From NCBI RefSeq assembly GCF_002849615.1, contig NZ_PDNV01000007.1:62001-126000 (forward strand): a stretch of 64,000 nt of DNA. Reading direction: 5' to 3'. This DNA comes from Pollutimonas nitritireducens. Its GTDB lineage: Bacteria > Pseudomonadota > Gammaproteobacteria > Burkholderiales > Burkholderiaceae_B. The translations under genes and the position numbers were made by a program. Every line of letters starts with the position of its first letter. Position 1 is the first letter of the stretch. Under the pieces are notes generated by a model. That model worked only from the letters and a program-made list of their open reading frames with translations. It was not told the DNA's origin and ran no database searches. Shown piece by piece: positions 28,933 to 38,704 of this stretch.

Positions 28933-28957
28933 ATTCCCGACTAATTTGCTAGGGTAA
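28933..28957. promoter_or_regulatory. Candidate type 1 IscR box, distal
   Basis: A second copy with the same CCCGACTAATT core, closing with TAGGGTAA. Its centre lies exactly 30 bp from the proximal box, about three helical turns, so two dimers could sit on the same face of the DNA. A TTGACT hexamer on the minus strand (28928-28933) is between the boxes. Confidence 0.6.
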
Positions 28958-29003
28958 TTCATCGTCAATGCGAGCGTCTCCGGTTGTCCGTCCGGAACGT
29001 GGC

Positions 29004-29030
29004 AAAAAAAAACCGTGCGGTCGCACGGTT
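29004..29030 (-). terminator. Rho-independent terminator of the tyrosine phosphatase gene
   Basis: Read on the minus strand: stem AACCGTGCG and CGCACGGTT with a two-base loop, immediately followed by a run of T (the A-run at 29004-29010 on the plus strand). It is 20 bases after the phosphatase stop codon and upstream of the isc promoter region, insulating the isc operon. Confidence 0.9.
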
Positions 29031-29050
29031 TTGGTTGCAAGTGTATGAAT

Positions 29051-29539
29051 TTATGCCGCCTGGTATTGGGTAGCGCGCTTGCGCACCATTTCGAGCACGC
29101 CCTGACACGCGTCTTCAAGGTAATCCAGCACCTTGCCGAACCCTTCTGGCCCGCCATAGTAGGGATCGGGCACGGTGGCCTCTTCAAATTCGTTGGCAAA
29201 GCGCATTAACAACATGAGCTTGTGCTGATAGATTTTCGGGCATTGCTGCTGCATGGCCGACAGGTTTTCCCAGTCCATGGCAAGAATAAGGTCGAATTCC
29301 CGGAAGTCGTCGGCGGTGATCTGCCGGGCAACGCAATGGGATAATTCGTAGCCGCGCTTGCGCGCGGCAGCCTGCGCGCGAGCGTCGGGCGCCTCGCCAA
29401 TATGAAAGCTGTGGGTGCCAGCTGAATCTACGCCCACGACCCCAGAGAGCCCCGCCTCGTCGATTAAACGGCGAAAGACACCCTCTGCGCTTGGCGAGCG
29501 ACAGATATTACCCATGCAAACGAAAAGTACCTTAGTCAT
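29051..29539 (-). CDS. Low-molecular-weight protein tyrosine phosphatase
   Basis: Cytoplasmic phosphatase of 162 residues. The phosphate-binding loop CMGNICRS (C8 to R14, CX5R) is right at the N-terminus and the general-acid loop VPDPYYGG is near residue 123. Compared with the Wzb/Etp type linked to capsule synthesis, this one stands alone with no kinase or polysaccharide gene nearby; it is closer in its flanks to the general YfkJ/Acp1-like group, so the target is unknown. ATG 29539 or the adjacent ATG 29542 may be used. A longer frame to 29743 adds a cysteine-rich leader foreign to the family. A candidate promoter and a terminator flank it, so it is probably monocistronic. Confidence 0.93.
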   Translation of the reverse strand: MTKVLFVCMGNICRSPSAEGVFRRLIDEAGLSGVVGVDSAGTHSFHIGEAPDARAQAAARKRGYELSHCVARQITADDFREFDLILAMDWENLSAMQQQCPKIYQHKLMLLMRFANEFEEATVPDPYYGGPEGFGKVLDYLEDACQGVLEMVRKRATQYQAA

Positions 29540-29593
29540 CATAGGTAAGAGTGTGAGGGAAAACCCGCAATAAGGCAAGAGTTTTTGCAAGCA

Positions 29594-29622
29594 AACATAT
29601 ACATCGTGGCACGCATTGACAA
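29594..29622 (-). promoter_or_regulatory. Candidate promoter of the tyrosine phosphatase gene
   Basis: On the minus strand TTGTCA (29622-29617, five of six) is followed after 17 bases by TATGTT (29599-29594, four of six), about 55 bases before the start codon. Confidence 0.45.
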
Positions 29623-29850
29623 AACCAAAAACGTAGCTGCAACAACACCTTACCAGCTTTTGAACGAGGCCGCGATCGCAGCATAGGTCATTGAAAAAAC
29701 AAGATATGGGCACGCGATCATGCGCTGCACCAAACGAATTCATGTCCGGGAAACACGACGATGAATGAGGGTAAACCCGTATGTATCTTGATATGATATG
29801 CGGTTTCCAGGACCTGAAAGCGCAATCAAAATTGTTACGACGATATGTAT

Positions 29851-29877
29851 GTCGGGATAATGTTGCACATTAACGAC
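29851..29877. repeat. Interrupted inverted repeat downstream of uvrB
   Basis: Inner perfect arms TAATGT and ACATTA around TGC, and outer arms GTCG and CGAC separated from them by GGA on one side and A on the other. It is 30 bases past the uvrB stop on the minus strand. Without a T-run it is not a standard terminator, but may end or process the uvrB message. Confidence 0.4.
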
Positions 29878-29906
29878 ATCTGTACGATCGGCCTACCTTA
29901 CGCAGA

Positions 29907-31940
29907 CTAGGAAAATAACGCCTTTTGTTTAAGTCGATTCAATGCATCACGTGCGGCGGCCGCCTGTTCGAATTCAAGATTCCTGGCATGGTCCATCATG
30001 AGCTTCTCCAGGCGTCGAATTTCCTTGGCCAATGACTTGTCGTCATGCAGCACATCCGGAGATATATCATCAGCAGCGGATTTCTCAACAGGCGTAACCA
30101 TCACGCCATCTATCATTTCGCGCACAGCCTTGCTGACACTGCGGGCCGTAATCCCATTGACTTCATTGAACTCCAGCTGCTTCAAGCGCCGCCTTTCGGT
30201 CTCGCCCATAGCGCGGCGCATTGAGTCGGTAATGCGGTCAGCATATAAAATCGCCCTGCCATTCAGGTTGCGCGCGGCTCGCCCCATGGTTTGAATCAGG
30301 CTGCGTTCGGAGCGAAGGAAACCTTCCTTGTCCGCATCCAGTATTGCAACCAGCGACACCTCGGGAATATCCAGTCCTTCGCGTAGCAAGTTGATACCGA
30401 CGAGGACGTCGAATACGCCCAGGCGCAAGTCGCGGATGATCTCGACCCGCTCCACCGTATCAATATCGGAATGCAGATAGCGCACCTTGATTCCATGCTC
30501 GCTGAGGTAATCAGTCAAGTCTTCGGACATCCGCTTGGTCAGGGTAGTCACTAACACTCGTTCCTGGACCTCCACGCGCTTCTTGATCTCGCCCACCAGG
30601 TCGTCGACCTGCGTAGTGGCGGGCCGCACTTCAACTTCGGGGTCAACCAGGCCTGTCGGGCGCACGACCTGTTCAACAACATTGTCAGAATGTTCTTTTT
30701 CGTATGCCGCCGGTGTGGCCGACACAAAGACGCACTGACGCATCCGCTGCTCGAACTCTTCGAGTTTCAACGGGCGATTGTCGACCGCCGAGGGCAGGCG
30801 AAAACCGAATTGGACCAAGGTGGACTTGCGCGAACGGTCCCCCAAGTACATGCCACTGAGCTGCCCCAGGGTCACATGGCTTTCGTCGATGAACATCAAG
30901 GCATCGGCGGGAAGGTAGTCTATGAGCGTGGGCGGCGGTTCGCCTGGCGCGGCGCCTGACAAGTGTCGGGAGTAATTCTCAATGCCTTTGCAGAAACCCA
31001 ATTCTTGGAGCATCTCAAGATCGAAGCGTGTGCGCTGCTCGAGTCGTTGGGCCTCGACCAGTTTGCCGTCGGCTACGAGGAACGCCAGGCGCTCACGCAA
31101 TTCCTGCTTGATGGTTTCAATGGCCCGAAGCACCGTGCCGCGCGGAGTCACGTAATGGGAGCTCGGGAAAACGGTGAAGCGAGGCAGCTTGTGCTTGATC
31201 TTGCCAGTGAGGGGATCGAACATCTCCAGCGTCTCGATTTCATCATCGAACAAGGTGATGCGCAATGCGAGTTCCGCATGCTCGGCGGGAAACACATCGA
31301 TGATTTCACCACGTGCCCTGAAAGCACCCCGCACGAACTCGACATCATTGCGCTCGTATTGCATCGCAACCAGGCGACCGAGCAGTTCCTGGCGGGCAAT
31401 ACGGTCGCCGGCGCGCAGCGTCAGCACCATGGCGTGATAGTCGCCGGGATTGCCGATCCCGTAGATACAAGATACGGTGCCTACAATAATGGTGTCGCGC
31501 CTCTCCAGCAGGCTCTTTGTCGCAGAGAGCCGCATTTGTTCGATATGTTCGTTTATAGACGAGTCTTTCTCGATGAACAGGTCCCGCGCCGCCACGTAAG
31601 CTTCCGGTTGGTAGTAGTCGTAATAAGATACAAAATACTCCACCGCGTTATTCGGGAAAAAATCGCGCATTTCAGCATACAGTTGCGCTGCAAGCGTCTT
31701 GTTGGGCGCCAGCACAATGGCCGGCCGACCGGTGCGGGCGATGACGTTGGCCATGGTGTATGTCTTACCGGATCCGGTCACGCCCAGCAAGGTCTGGAAC
31801 ATTAGACCGTCATTGATTCCCTCAACCAGCGCATCAATGGCGGCAGGCTGGTCGCCCGCTGGCGGATACGGCCGAAAGAGCTGAAACGGACTGTTGGGGT
31901 ATTCGATGAAACCGGGCGCCGGTAGGTTCATACTGGACAT
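29907..31940 (-). CDS. uvrB: Excinuclease ABC subunit B
   Basis: Damage-verifying helicase-like subunit of nucleotide excision repair, 677 residues. Walker A GVTGSGKT is at 53-60. The beta-hairpin that probes the damage follows [16 protein letters not shown]. Helicase motifs include [12 protein letters not shown] and the motif VI region QTMGRAARN. The UVR domain that binds UvrC lies at the C-terminus ([27 protein letters not shown]). Start at ATG 31940 or three codons later. It is divergent from tyrB with 79 bp between start codons; no SOS box (CTGT-N8-ACAG) was seen there, unlike in lexA. Confidence 0.98.
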   Translation of the reverse strand: MSSMNLPAPGFIEYPNSPFQLFRPYPPAGDQPAAIDALVEGINDGLMFQTLLGVTGSGKTYTMANVIARTGRPAIVLAPNKTLAAQLYAEMRDFFPNNAVEYFVSYYDYYQPEAYVAARDLFIEKDSSINEHIEQMRLSATKSLLERRDTIIVGTVSCIYGIGNPGDYHAMVLTLRAGDRIARQELLGRLVAMQYERNDVEFVRGAFRARGEIIDVFPAEHAELALRITLFDDEIETLEMFDPLTGKIKHKLPRFTVFPSSHYVTPRGTVLRAIETIKQELRERLAFLVADGKLVEAQRLEQRTRFDLEMLQELGFCKGIENYSRHLSGAAPGEPPPTLIDYLPADALMFIDESHVTLGQLSGMYLGDRSRKSTLVQFGFRLPSAVDNRPLKLEEFEQRMRQCVFVSATPAAYEKEHSDNVVEQVVRPTGLVDPEVEVRPATTQVDDLVGEIKKRVEVQERVLVTTLTKRMSEDLTDYLSEHGIKVRYLHSDIDTVERVEIIRDLRLGVFDVLVGINLLREGLDIPEVSLVAILDADKEGFLRSERSLIQTMGRAARNLNGRAILYADRITDSMRRAMGETERRRLKQLEFNEVNGITARSVSKAVREMIDGVMVTPVEKSAADDISPDVLHDDKSLAKEIRRLEKLMMDHARNLEFEQAAAARDALNRLKQKALFS

Positions 31941-31963
31941 TTTCAGGGTAAACCCCTTATTAT
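31934..31963 (+). promoter_or_regulatory. Candidate tyrB promoter
   Basis: TGGACA (31934-31939) and TATTAT (31958-31963) are separated by 18 bases and each match the sigma-70 consensus at five of six positions. The -35 overlaps the uvrB start codon on the other strand. It would give a leader of about 50 bases. Confidence 0.45.
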
Positions 31964-32019
31964 CACATTAATCCCGCGGTTTTCCGTATCCATTCCTTAC
32001 TGCCCCCCAATCCTTCAAA

Positions 32020-33222
32020 ATGCACTCACTATTCGAATCCGTCGAACTCGCCCCGCGCGACCCCATCCTTGGCCTGAACGAACAATATAACGCAGATACG
32101 CGTGCGGGCAAGGTCAATCTCGGCGTCGGAGTGTATTACGACGATGAAGGCCGCCTGCCCTTGCTGCAAGCTGTGCGCATGGCGGAGATTGGGCGTATCG
32201 AAGCCGCCGCCGCTCGCGGCTACCTGCCTATCGAAGGCATTCCTGGGTACAACACGGCAGCTCAGACCTTGCTGTTCGGACAAGGTTCTGAACTTCTGGC
32301 CTCGGGCCGGGTCTTGACAGCCCAGTCACTGGGAGGTACTGGCGCGCTCAAGATCGGTGCTGACTTTCTCAAGCAGCTGCTACCCCAATCAAAAGTTGTC
32401 ATCAGCGATCCAAGCTGGGAAAACCACCGTGCGCTCTTCGAGCGCGCTGGTTTCACGGTGGACACCTACCCGTACTACGACGCAGAAACCCATGGCTTGA
32501 ACTTCAACGGCATGCTGGAATGCCTGCAGAAATTGCCGGAGCAAACCATAGTCCTCTTTCATGCATGCTGCCATAACCCTACCGGCGTCGATCCCACGTT
32601 CGAACAGTGGCAACAAATCGTTGAAATCGTCAAAGCCAAAAACCTGGTGCCTTTCCTGGATATTGCCTACCAGGGCTTCGGCGACGGCATCGAAGAAGAC
32701 GCGTCGGTTGTGCGCTTGTTCGCGCAGCACGATCTCACCATGCTGATCAGCTCCTCGTTCTCGAAATCGTTCTCCCTGTATGGCGAACGCGTTGGCGCCC
32801 TCACACTGGTATCTTCCAGCAAAGAAGAATCCACGCGGGTGCTCAGCCAGCTCAAACGCGTCATTCGTACAAATTATTCGAATCCCCCGACACACGGTGG
32901 CACCGTCGTCTCCACTGTGCTCAATACACCAGAACTGTACACATTGTGGGCAAGTGAACTTGCCGGCATGCGCGATCGGATACGCGCCATGCGCATCCAG
33001 TTGGTGCAAAAGCTCAAAGACCACGGCATTAAGCAAAATTTCGATTTCGTGTTGAAGCAACGCGGAATGTTCTCTTATTCAGGCCTCACCGCCGCCCAGG
33101 TGGACCGGCTGCGCGACGAATACGGCGTGTACGCCGTCAGCAGTGGCCGCATCTGCGTCGCTGCCCTGAACAGCCACAATATTGACTATGTCGCTGCTTC
33201 GATTGCCAAGGTGCTCGCTTGA
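32020..33222 (+). CDS. tyrB: Aromatic/aspartate aminotransferase
   Basis: PLP-dependent class I aminotransferase of 400 residues (AspC/TyrB subgroup), converting aromatic or acidic amino acids and 2-oxoglutarate to the keto acids and glutamate. It begins MHSLFESVELAPRDPILGLN, the usual opening. The internal FHACCHNPTGVDPT is the conserved NPTG region, LDIAYQGFGDG the cofactor-Asp/Tyr region, SSSFSKSFSLYGERVG the PLP lysine segment (about 250), and RQGMFSYSGL-like QRGMFSYSGL with the C-terminal SSGRICVAALN carries the carboxylate-binding Arg. AspC and TyrB cannot be separated with certainty by eye; TyrB is the better guess in this lineage. No clear ribosome-binding site precedes the ATG. Confidence 0.93.
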   Translation: MHSLFESVELAPRDPILGLNEQYNADTRAGKVNLGVGVYYDDEGRLPLLQAVRMAEIGRIEAAAARGYLPIEGIPGYNTAAQTLLFGQGSELLASGRVLTAQSLGGTGALKIGADFLKQLLPQSKVVISDPSWENHRALFERAGFTVDTYPYYDAETHGLNFNGMLECLQKLPEQTIVLFHACCHNPTGVDPTFEQWQQIVEIVKAKNLVPFLDIAYQGFGDGIEEDASVVRLFAQHDLTMLISSSFSKSFSLYGERVGALTLVSSSKEESTRVLSQLKRVIRTNYSNPPTHGGTVVSTVLNTPELYTLWASELAGMRDRIRAMRIQLVQKLKDHGIKQNFDFVLKQRGMFSYSGLTAAQVDRLRDEYGVYAVSSGRICVAALNSHNIDYVAASIAKVLA

Positions 33223-33264
33223 CACGGCTGGTCGCTTGATCTTTTCTCTAAAGTGTTGCAAAAT

Positions 33265-33290
33265 CCAGACTGTATAAAAACACAGTCTGG
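33265..33290. promoter_or_regulatory. SOS box (LexA operator) of lexA
   Basis: The core CTGT-N8-ACAG (33270-33285) matches the LexA operator pattern of beta- and gammaproteobacteria, and the flanks extend it to perfect nine-base arms, CCAGACTGT and ACAGTCTGG, around ATAAAAAC. It ends six bases before the lexA start codon, so bound LexA would also cover the translation-initiation region of the gene. Confidence 0.93.
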
Positions 33291-33296
33291 ATTGCC

Positions 33297-33953
33297 ATGG
33301 CCGTTAAGCTCACCGAGCGTCAGCAACAAATTCTCGATCTTATCCGCAACGAAATTTCGCGCACAGGGTTTCCGCCCACGCGCGCCGAAATCGCGCATGC
33401 ACTGGGTTTCCGGTCCGCCAATGCTGCCGAAGATCACCTGAAGGCCCTGGCAAAAAAAGGGGCCATCGAGCTCACCGCTGGCGCATCGCGTGGCATACGC
33501 CTCATTCCGGCATCCGACAACGGCCCCGCCCACGCTTTTGATCACGTGTCCAGCACCCTCAGACAAATGCTCATTCCGCTGGTCGGGCGCGTTGCCGCGG
33601 GCAGCCCCATTCTCGCTGCCGAACATGTCGAACGCGAGATCGGCATAGAACCCTCCCTCTTTAGCCAGGTCCCCGATTACCTGCTGCGCGTGCGCGGGCT
33701 CAGCATGCGCGACGTCGGTATCCTTGACGGTGACCTCCTTGCCGTCAAGAAAACACCCGATGCTCGCAATGGTCAAATTGTCGTGGCGCGTCTGGGCGAC
33801 GAGGTAACGGTCAAACGCTTGTCGCGTACGGGAAACCGAATCGAACTCCTACCGGAAAACCCGGACTTTTCGCCAATTATCGTCACGCCCGACGACGAAT
33901 TTTCGCTAGAAGGCATTGCGGTCGGTCTCATCCGAACGACAACCTTGCAATAA
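33297..33953 (+). CDS. lexA: SOS response repressor LexA
   Basis: Repressor and self-cleaving protease of 218 residues. The N-terminal winged helix begins [20 protein letters not shown] and includes the recognition-helix region [14 protein letters not shown]. The cleavage site is A101-G102 in GRVAAGSPI; the catalytic serine is S136 in [15 protein letters not shown] and the lysine K173 in DEVTVKRL. RecA filaments trigger cleavage on DNA damage. The gene has its own SOS box and ends in a strong hairpin shared with convergent lon. It is slightly longer than E. coli LexA (202) because of an insertion around residues 71-90. Confidence 0.98.
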   Translation: MAVKLTERQQQILDLIRNEISRTGFPPTRAEIAHALGFRSANAAEDHLKALAKKGAIELTAGASRGIRLIPASDNGPAHAFDHVSSTLRQMLIPLVGRVAAGSPILAAEHVEREIGIEPSLFSQVPDYLLRVRGLSMRDVGILDGDLLAVKKTPDARNGQIVVARLGDEVTVKRLSRTGNRIELLPENPDFSPIIVTPDDEFSLEGIAVGLIRTTTLQ

Positions 33954-33971
33954 TCCACCAAGGTCTCCCAA

Positions 33972-34005
33972 AAGAAAGGACATCCACGATTGGATGTCCT
34001 TTCTT
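33972..34005. terminator. Bidirectional terminator between lexA and lon
   Basis: Fourteen-base perfect arms AAGAAAGGACATCC and its complement around a six-base loop ACGATT. The A/T-rich ends of the stem provide T-runs in both directions, fitting two convergent genes that stop 18 and 24 bases away. Confidence 0.9.
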
Positions 34006-34029
34006 GTCATGCGACCTGATTTAACGGTC

Positions 34030-36501
34030 TCAGTGCTTCATCAAGCCACCGGAAGACTCATCAGTACGCTTGGAATTTGCCAGCGATTCCGCAGCCAAAC
34101 GAGCCACTTCCTCGTCAGAGAGTGGCGTTGGCATGTTCTGCAACGCCACTTCCAACACACGATCGATCCAGCGTACTGGAATGATCTCGAGGTGGTTCTT
34201 GACGTTGTCCGGAATTTCGGCCAAGTCCTTTACGTTTTCCTCGGGAATCATGACCAGCTTGATGCCGCCCCGATGCGCCGCAAGAAGTTTTTCCTTTAAG
34301 CCGCCTATACCCAACACTTCGCCACGCAACGTTATTTCACCCGTCATGGCTACATCTGCGCGCACTGGAATACCAGTTAGTGCGGACACCATGGCAGTGG
34401 TAATGGCGATGCCTGCCGATGGTCCGTCTTTGGGTGTGGCGCCTTCAGGAAAGTGCACGTGCAGGTCACGCTTCTCGAAGGACGTATTCGGAATACCCCA
34501 TTTCTGCGAACGCGCGCGGACTACCGTACGCGCCGCTTCAACGGATTCTTTCATGACATCGCCAAGCGACCCGGTGCGCAGCACAGCACCCTTGCCCGGC
34601 ATATCGGCAACTTCAATGGTCAGCAGATCACCGCCCACTTCAGTCCATGCCAAGCCAGTCACCTGACCAACCTTGTTTTCCTTCTCGGCCATGCCAAAGC
34701 TGAAACGCCGTACGCCCAGGAAGTCGGCAAGATTGTCGGAATTGACGACTACGCGCTCGATGTCGGCGATAGCTGCGGCTTTCCTGCCCCGTACACGGGG
34801 TGCGGGATTGGAGGCCAGCATTTTTTTGACGACCTTCCGGCAAATCTTGCTGATCTCCCTTTCCAGCGCACGGACTCCTGCTTCGCGAGTGTAGTAGCGC
34901 ACGATGTCCCGCACGGCTGACTCTTCAATGGTGACCTCGCCTTCCTGTACACCGTTATTCTTCATAAGCTTGGGAAGAAGGTGATCGAATGCAATATGCA
35001 CTTTTTCATCCTCGGTATAGCCCGACAGACGTATGACCTCCATGCGGTCAAGCAAGGCCGGCGGAATGTTCAGCGTATTGCTGGTCGCCACGAACATCAC
35101 GTCAGACAGATCAAAGTCAACTTCGATGTAGTGGTCCTGGAATGTGTGATTCTGTTCCGGATCCAGTACCTCGAGCAAAGCCGACGATGGATCACCACGG
35201 AAATCGGCGCCCATTTTGTCGATTTCGTCAAGCAGGAACAAGGGGTTGCGTACACCCACCTTGCTCATGTTCTGCAGGATCTTGCCCGGCATGGACCCGA
35301 TGTAGGTGCGCCGATGACCGCGGATTTCAGCCTCGTCGCGCACGCCGCCCAAGGCCATGCGCACGAATTTTCGGTTAGTGGCACGCGCAATGGATTGACC
35401 CAGGGACGTTTTGCCGACGCCCGGAGGCCCGACAAGACATAAAATGGGCGCCTTGAGCTTGTCGACACGCTGTTGCACGGCGAGGTACTCAATAATCCGT
35501 TCCTTGACTTTCTCAAGTCCGTAGTGATCGGCATCGAGTACGCTTTCCGCGTTCGAAATCGAATTATTGATTCGATTCTTTTTGCGCCATGGCAAGGCGA
35601 TGAGGGTATCGATGTAGTTTCGCACGACAGTAGCTTCGGCTGACATCGGCGACATCAGCTTGAGCTTCTTGAGTTCGGAATCGGCTTTCTTTTGCGCTTC
35701 TTTGGGCAGTTGCGCGGCCGCGATTTTCTTTTCAAGTTCTTCGATATCGGCGCCGTCTTCGCCCTCACCCAGTTCTTTCTGGATAGCCTTGACCTGTTCG
35801 TTCAGATAGTAGTCGCGTTGACTCTTTTCCATCTGCTTCTTGACGCGACCACGAATACGCTTCTCGACCTGAAGGATGTCGATTTCCGATTCGAGTTGCG
35901 ACAGCAGGCTTTCCAATCGCTGGATGGTACCGGTGACTTCGAGCATTTGCTGCTTCTGCTCGAGCTTCAATGGCAGGTGCGCGGAGATAGTGTCGGCAAG
36001 ACGGCCAGCGTCGTCAATTCCTGTGAGCGAACTAAGAATTTCCTGGGGGATCTTTTTGTTCAGCTTCACATATTGCTCGAACTGTGCAACGACTGCACGG
36101 CGCAATGCTTCGGACTCGGCACCTTCGGTGACCTCGGATTCGACCTGCACGACTTGTGCCATGAAATGCGTTTCGACATCAGTTACCTGCTTGATGCGGG
36201 CACGTTCCAAGCCTTCGACAAGAACCTTGACGGTGCCGTCGGGAAGCTTGAGCATTTGCAGAATACTGGCGGCACAACCGATTTCGTATAAATCTTCGGG
36301 AGTCGGATCGTCTTTGCCGGCCGACTTCTGGGCGACCAGCACGATGTTGTTGCCTGCTTCCATGGCCAGTTCAAGGGCCTTGATCGAGCGGGGGCGCCCA
36401 ACAAAAAGCGGAATCACCATGTGCGGAAATACCACCACATCGCGCAAGGGCAACAGCGGCAAGTCCGTGGGTTCCGAAGTAAGAATCTGGCTCGCAGACA
36501 T
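34030..36501 (-). CDS. lon: ATP-dependent protease Lon
   Basis: Hexameric AAA+ serine protease of 823 residues that degrades abnormal and regulatory proteins. The N-terminal LON domain starts LPLLPLRDVVVFPHMVIPLF. Walker A GPPGVGKTSLGQSIA and Walker B FLLDEIDKMG lie in the AAA module. The catalytic dyad is S695 in KDGPSAGIAITTAM and K738 in IGGLKEKLLAAHRGG. ATG 36501 is chosen over 36534: it gives MSASQILTSEP and has AAGGAA at the right distance. It follows tig-clpP-clpX on the same strand with a hairpin between, so lon probably has its own promoter. Confidence 0.98.
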   Translation of the reverse strand: MSASQILTSEPTDLPLLPLRDVVVFPHMVIPLFVGRPRSIKALELAMEAGNNIVLVAQKSAGKDDPTPEDLYEIGCAASILQMLKLPDGTVKVLVEGLERARIKQVTDVETHFMAQVVQVESEVTEGAESEALRRAVVAQFEQYVKLNKKIPQEILSSLTGIDDAGRLADTISAHLPLKLEQKQQMLEVTGTIQRLESLLSQLESEIDILQVEKRIRGRVKKQMEKSQRDYYLNEQVKAIQKELGEGEDGADIEELEKKIAAAQLPKEAQKKADSELKKLKLMSPMSAEATVVRNYIDTLIALPWRKKNRINNSISNAESVLDADHYGLEKVKERIIEYLAVQQRVDKLKAPILCLVGPPGVGKTSLGQSIARATNRKFVRMALGGVRDEAEIRGHRRTYIGSMPGKILQNMSKVGVRNPLFLLDEIDKMGADFRGDPSSALLEVLDPEQNHTFQDHYIEVDFDLSDVMFVATSNTLNIPPALLDRMEVIRLSGYTEDEKVHIAFDHLLPKLMKNNGVQEGEVTIEESAVRDIVRYYTREAGVRALEREISKICRKVVKKMLASNPAPRVRGRKAAAIADIERVVVNSDNLADFLGVRRFSFGMAEKENKVGQVTGLAWTEVGGDLLTIEVADMPGKGAVLRTGSLGDVMKESVEAARTVVRARSQKWGIPNTSFEKRDLHVHFPEGATPKDGPSAGIAITTAMVSALTGIPVRADVAMTGEITLRGEVLGIGGLKEKLLAAHRGGIKLVMIPEENVKDLAEIPDNVKNHLEIIPVRWIDRVLEVALQNMPTPLSDEEVARLAAESLANSKRTDESSGGLMKH

Positions 36502-36530
36502 AGTAATTTCCTTAAAATAGACCTCTAGAT

Positions 36531-36560
36531 GCAAAAGGGAAGCCAGGGCCTCCCTTTTGC
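36531..36560 (-). terminator. Terminator-like hairpin between clpX and lon
   Basis: Ten-base perfect arms (GCAAAAGGGA and TCCCTTTTGC) around a ten-base loop, about 90 bases after the clpX stop. The T-run lies within the descending arm, so termination may be partial. Confidence 0.65.
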
Positions 36561-36651
36561 AGTACTACCTGTAGGTGTATGTAGTGACGATAGCCAAATA
36601 TTCAAGACACAATCCGGAATACTGTTCCCCAGGGTTAATTTGCCGGAATGC

Positions 36652-37959
36652 CTACGCCGCGGCATCCTTCATTTTCTTCGGTACGGCTTGCTGAACCTGC
36701 GAGGGCGACTCAGCATCGTCCTGATAAATCAGCAGGGGCGTACCCTTGCCGCTTACGGCGTTTTCATCGACCACAACCCGTTTGACGTTTTTCTGCGATG
36801 GAAGTTCATACATGGTTCCCAACAGCGCGCCTTCCACGATGGACCGCAAGCCGCGTGCGCCTGTACGGCGCTTGATTGCGCGTTTGGCAATGGCGGCCAG
36901 TGCCTCAGGGCGCACATCGAGTTCGACCTCTTCCATTTCAAACAGTTTCTGAAACTGTTTGAGCAGAGAGTTCTTGGGCTCGGTAAGAATACGTACCAGC
37001 GTGTCTTCCTGAAGCTCCTCGAGGGTGGCGACAACCGGGAGACGACCGACCAGTTCCGGGATAAGACCGAACTTGATGAGGTCTTCGGGTTCGACTTCAG
37101 CGAAAAGTTCTCCCACACCCCGTTCGGATTTGGCACGCACCGATGCCGAAAAACCTATGCCTGAACGCTCGGTACGATCGCGAATGACCTTTTCCAGCCC
37201 GTCGAAAGCACCGCCTACGATGAACAGGATATTGGTGGTGTCGACCTGGACAAAGTCCTGGTTGGGGTGCTTGCGCCCGCCTTGGGGAGGTACAGACGCG
37301 ATGGTGCCTTCGATGAGCTTCAGCAGCGCCTGCTGCACACCTTCACCAGACACATCGCGCGTGATGGATGGGTTGTCTGCCTTGCGCGAAATTTTGTCGA
37401 TTTCATCGATATAGATGATGGCGCGTTGCGCCTTTTCGACATCGTAATTGCAGTTCTGGAGCAGCTTCTGCACGATGTTCTCGACGTCTTCGCCCACATA
37501 ACCGGCTTCGGTAAGGGTGGTCGCGTCTGCCATAACAAAAGGAACGTCCAGCATGCGGGCAAGCGTCTGCGCCAGCAGCGTCTTGCCTGAGCCGGTGGGC
37601 CCGATAAGCAGGATGTTGCTCTTGGACAGCTCCACGTCGTCACCCTTGACGTCGCCATAGCGGATGCGCTTGTAGTGGTTGTAAACCGCTACTGCAAGTG
37701 TGCGCTTGGGGGTGTCTTGCCCGATAACGTAGCCGTCGAGAAATGACTTGATTTCATGAGGCGTCGGCAATTCGTTGCGTATGGCATCCCGGGCGGCTTC
37801 CTGTGTTTCTTCAAGAATGATATCGTTGCAGAGGTCGATGCATTCATCGCAAATAAAAACCGAGGGTCCGGCGATAAGCTTGCGAACCTCGTGCTGGCTT
37901 TTATTGCAAAACGAACAATGCAAAACCTTATCGTCCGACGATCCTTTTTTTTCGGGCAT
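36652..37959 (-). CDS. clpX: ATP-dependent Clp protease ATP-binding subunit ClpX
   Basis: Unfoldase of 435 residues that feeds substrates to ClpP. The N-terminal zinc-binding domain has C15, C18, C37 and C40 (HCSFC and ICDEC). Walker A GPTGSGKT is at 120-127, Walker [10 protein letters not shown] follows, with the pore loop GYVGED before it. The LIGF-like ClpP-docking loop appears as SGIGFSASV (IGF). Third gene of tig-clpP-clpX, 88 bp after clpP. Confidence 0.98.
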   Translation of the reverse strand: MPEKKGSSDDKVLHCSFCNKSQHEVRKLIAGPSVFICDECIDLCNDIILEETQEAARDAIRNELPTPHEIKSFLDGYVIGQDTPKRTLAVAVYNHYKRIRYGDVKGDDVELSKSNILLIGPTGSGKTLLAQTLARMLDVPFVMADATTLTEAGYVGEDVENIVQKLLQNCNYDVEKAQRAIIYIDEIDKISRKADNPSITRDVSGEGVQQALLKLIEGTIASVPPQGGRKHPNQDFVQVDTTNILFIVGGAFDGLEKVIRDRTERSGIGFSASVRAKSERGVGELFAEVEPEDLIKFGLIPELVGRLPVVATLEELQEDTLVRILTEPKNSLLKQFQKLFEMEEVELDVRPEALAAIAKRAIKRRTGARGLRSIVEGALLGTMYELPSQKNVKRVVVDENAVSGKGTPLLIYQDDAESPSQVQQAVPKKMKDAAA

Positions 37960-38047
37960 AAAACTCTTCGTTCAGTTCAGTGGACAGGACACGCGCCCTG
38001 TCGGTAATAACCGGTAGTGCGCAACGCGCTACCAGGAGGCTGGCCAA

Positions 38048-38704
38048 TTACACTTCGTCAGTGCGGGAGGCCAGTACTTTATCTACCAAACCATACGATA
38101 CCGCATCTTCGGCCGACATGAAATTATCACGCTCAGTGTCCACTTCAATGCGCTCAACCGGTTGGCCAGTGCTTTCAGCCAGGATGGCGTTCAGGCGCGC
38201 GCGCAGACTGAGGATCTCGCGAGCCTGAATCTGGATGTCGGAAGCTTGCCCCTGAGCACCGCCTGATGGCTGGTGAATCATGATGCGTGAGTTGGGCAAC
38301 GTATAACGCTTGCCCTTGGCACCCGCAGCGAGCAGGAACGCGCCCATGCTGGCCGCGATACCCGTGCACAGCGTAGAGACATCGGGCTTCACGAACTGCA
38401 TGGTGTCGTAGATGGCGAGGCCGGCGTAGACCGACCCGCCGGGCGAGTTGATATACAAGGAAATATCTTTATCGGGATTCTCGGACTCGAGGAACAGCAA
38501 CTGCGCCACGACCAGATTGGCGGACTGGTCATTGACCGGTCCGACAAAGAATATTACGCGTTCGCGCAATAGACGGGAGTAGATGTCGTAGGAACGCTCG
38601 CCGCGACCCGACTGTTCTATCACGATGGGCACATAGCCCAACCCCGAGGGGGTCACCGAGTCACCACCATACATAGAGGCGTAAAAATCGGTAAATCGTG
38701 ACAT
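38048..38704 (-). CDS. clpP: ATP-dependent Clp protease proteolytic subunit ClpP
   Basis: Serine peptidase of 218 residues forming the tetradecameric chamber. The catalytic triad is S119 in [12 protein letters not shown]144 in [10 protein letters not shown] and D193 in [10 protein letters not shown]. The N-terminal about 20 residues are a propeptide that is usually cut off. Its start codon follows the tig stop codon directly with no gap, which suggests coupled translation. Confidence 0.98.
   Translation of the reverse strand: MSRFTDFYASMYGGDSVTPSGLGYVPIVIEQSGRGERSYDIYSRLLRERVIFFVGPVNDQSANLVVAQLLFLESENPDKDISLYINSPGGSVYAGLAIYDTMQFVKPDVSTLCTGIAASMGAFLLAAGAKGKRYTLPNSRIMIHQPSGGAQGQASDIQIQAREILSLRARLNAILAESTGQPVERIEVDTERDNFMSAEDAVSYGLVDKVLASRTDEV

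Larger units (their letters stand above)
29540..29906. other. Intergenic region of 367 bp between uvrB and the phosphatase gene
   Basis: No reading frame here is convincing. It holds the phosphatase promoter candidate, a ten-pair hairpin near the uvrB end (29851-29877) and a small GGGTAAACCC inverted repeat (29769-29778). It is visibly more AT-rich than the flanking genes. Nothing else was recognised; a small RNA cannot be excluded. Confidence 0.5.

Noticed and set aside
30963-31805. 280-codon frame antisense to uvrB
   Set aside because: Mirror frame of a conserved gene; no motif, no ribosome site.
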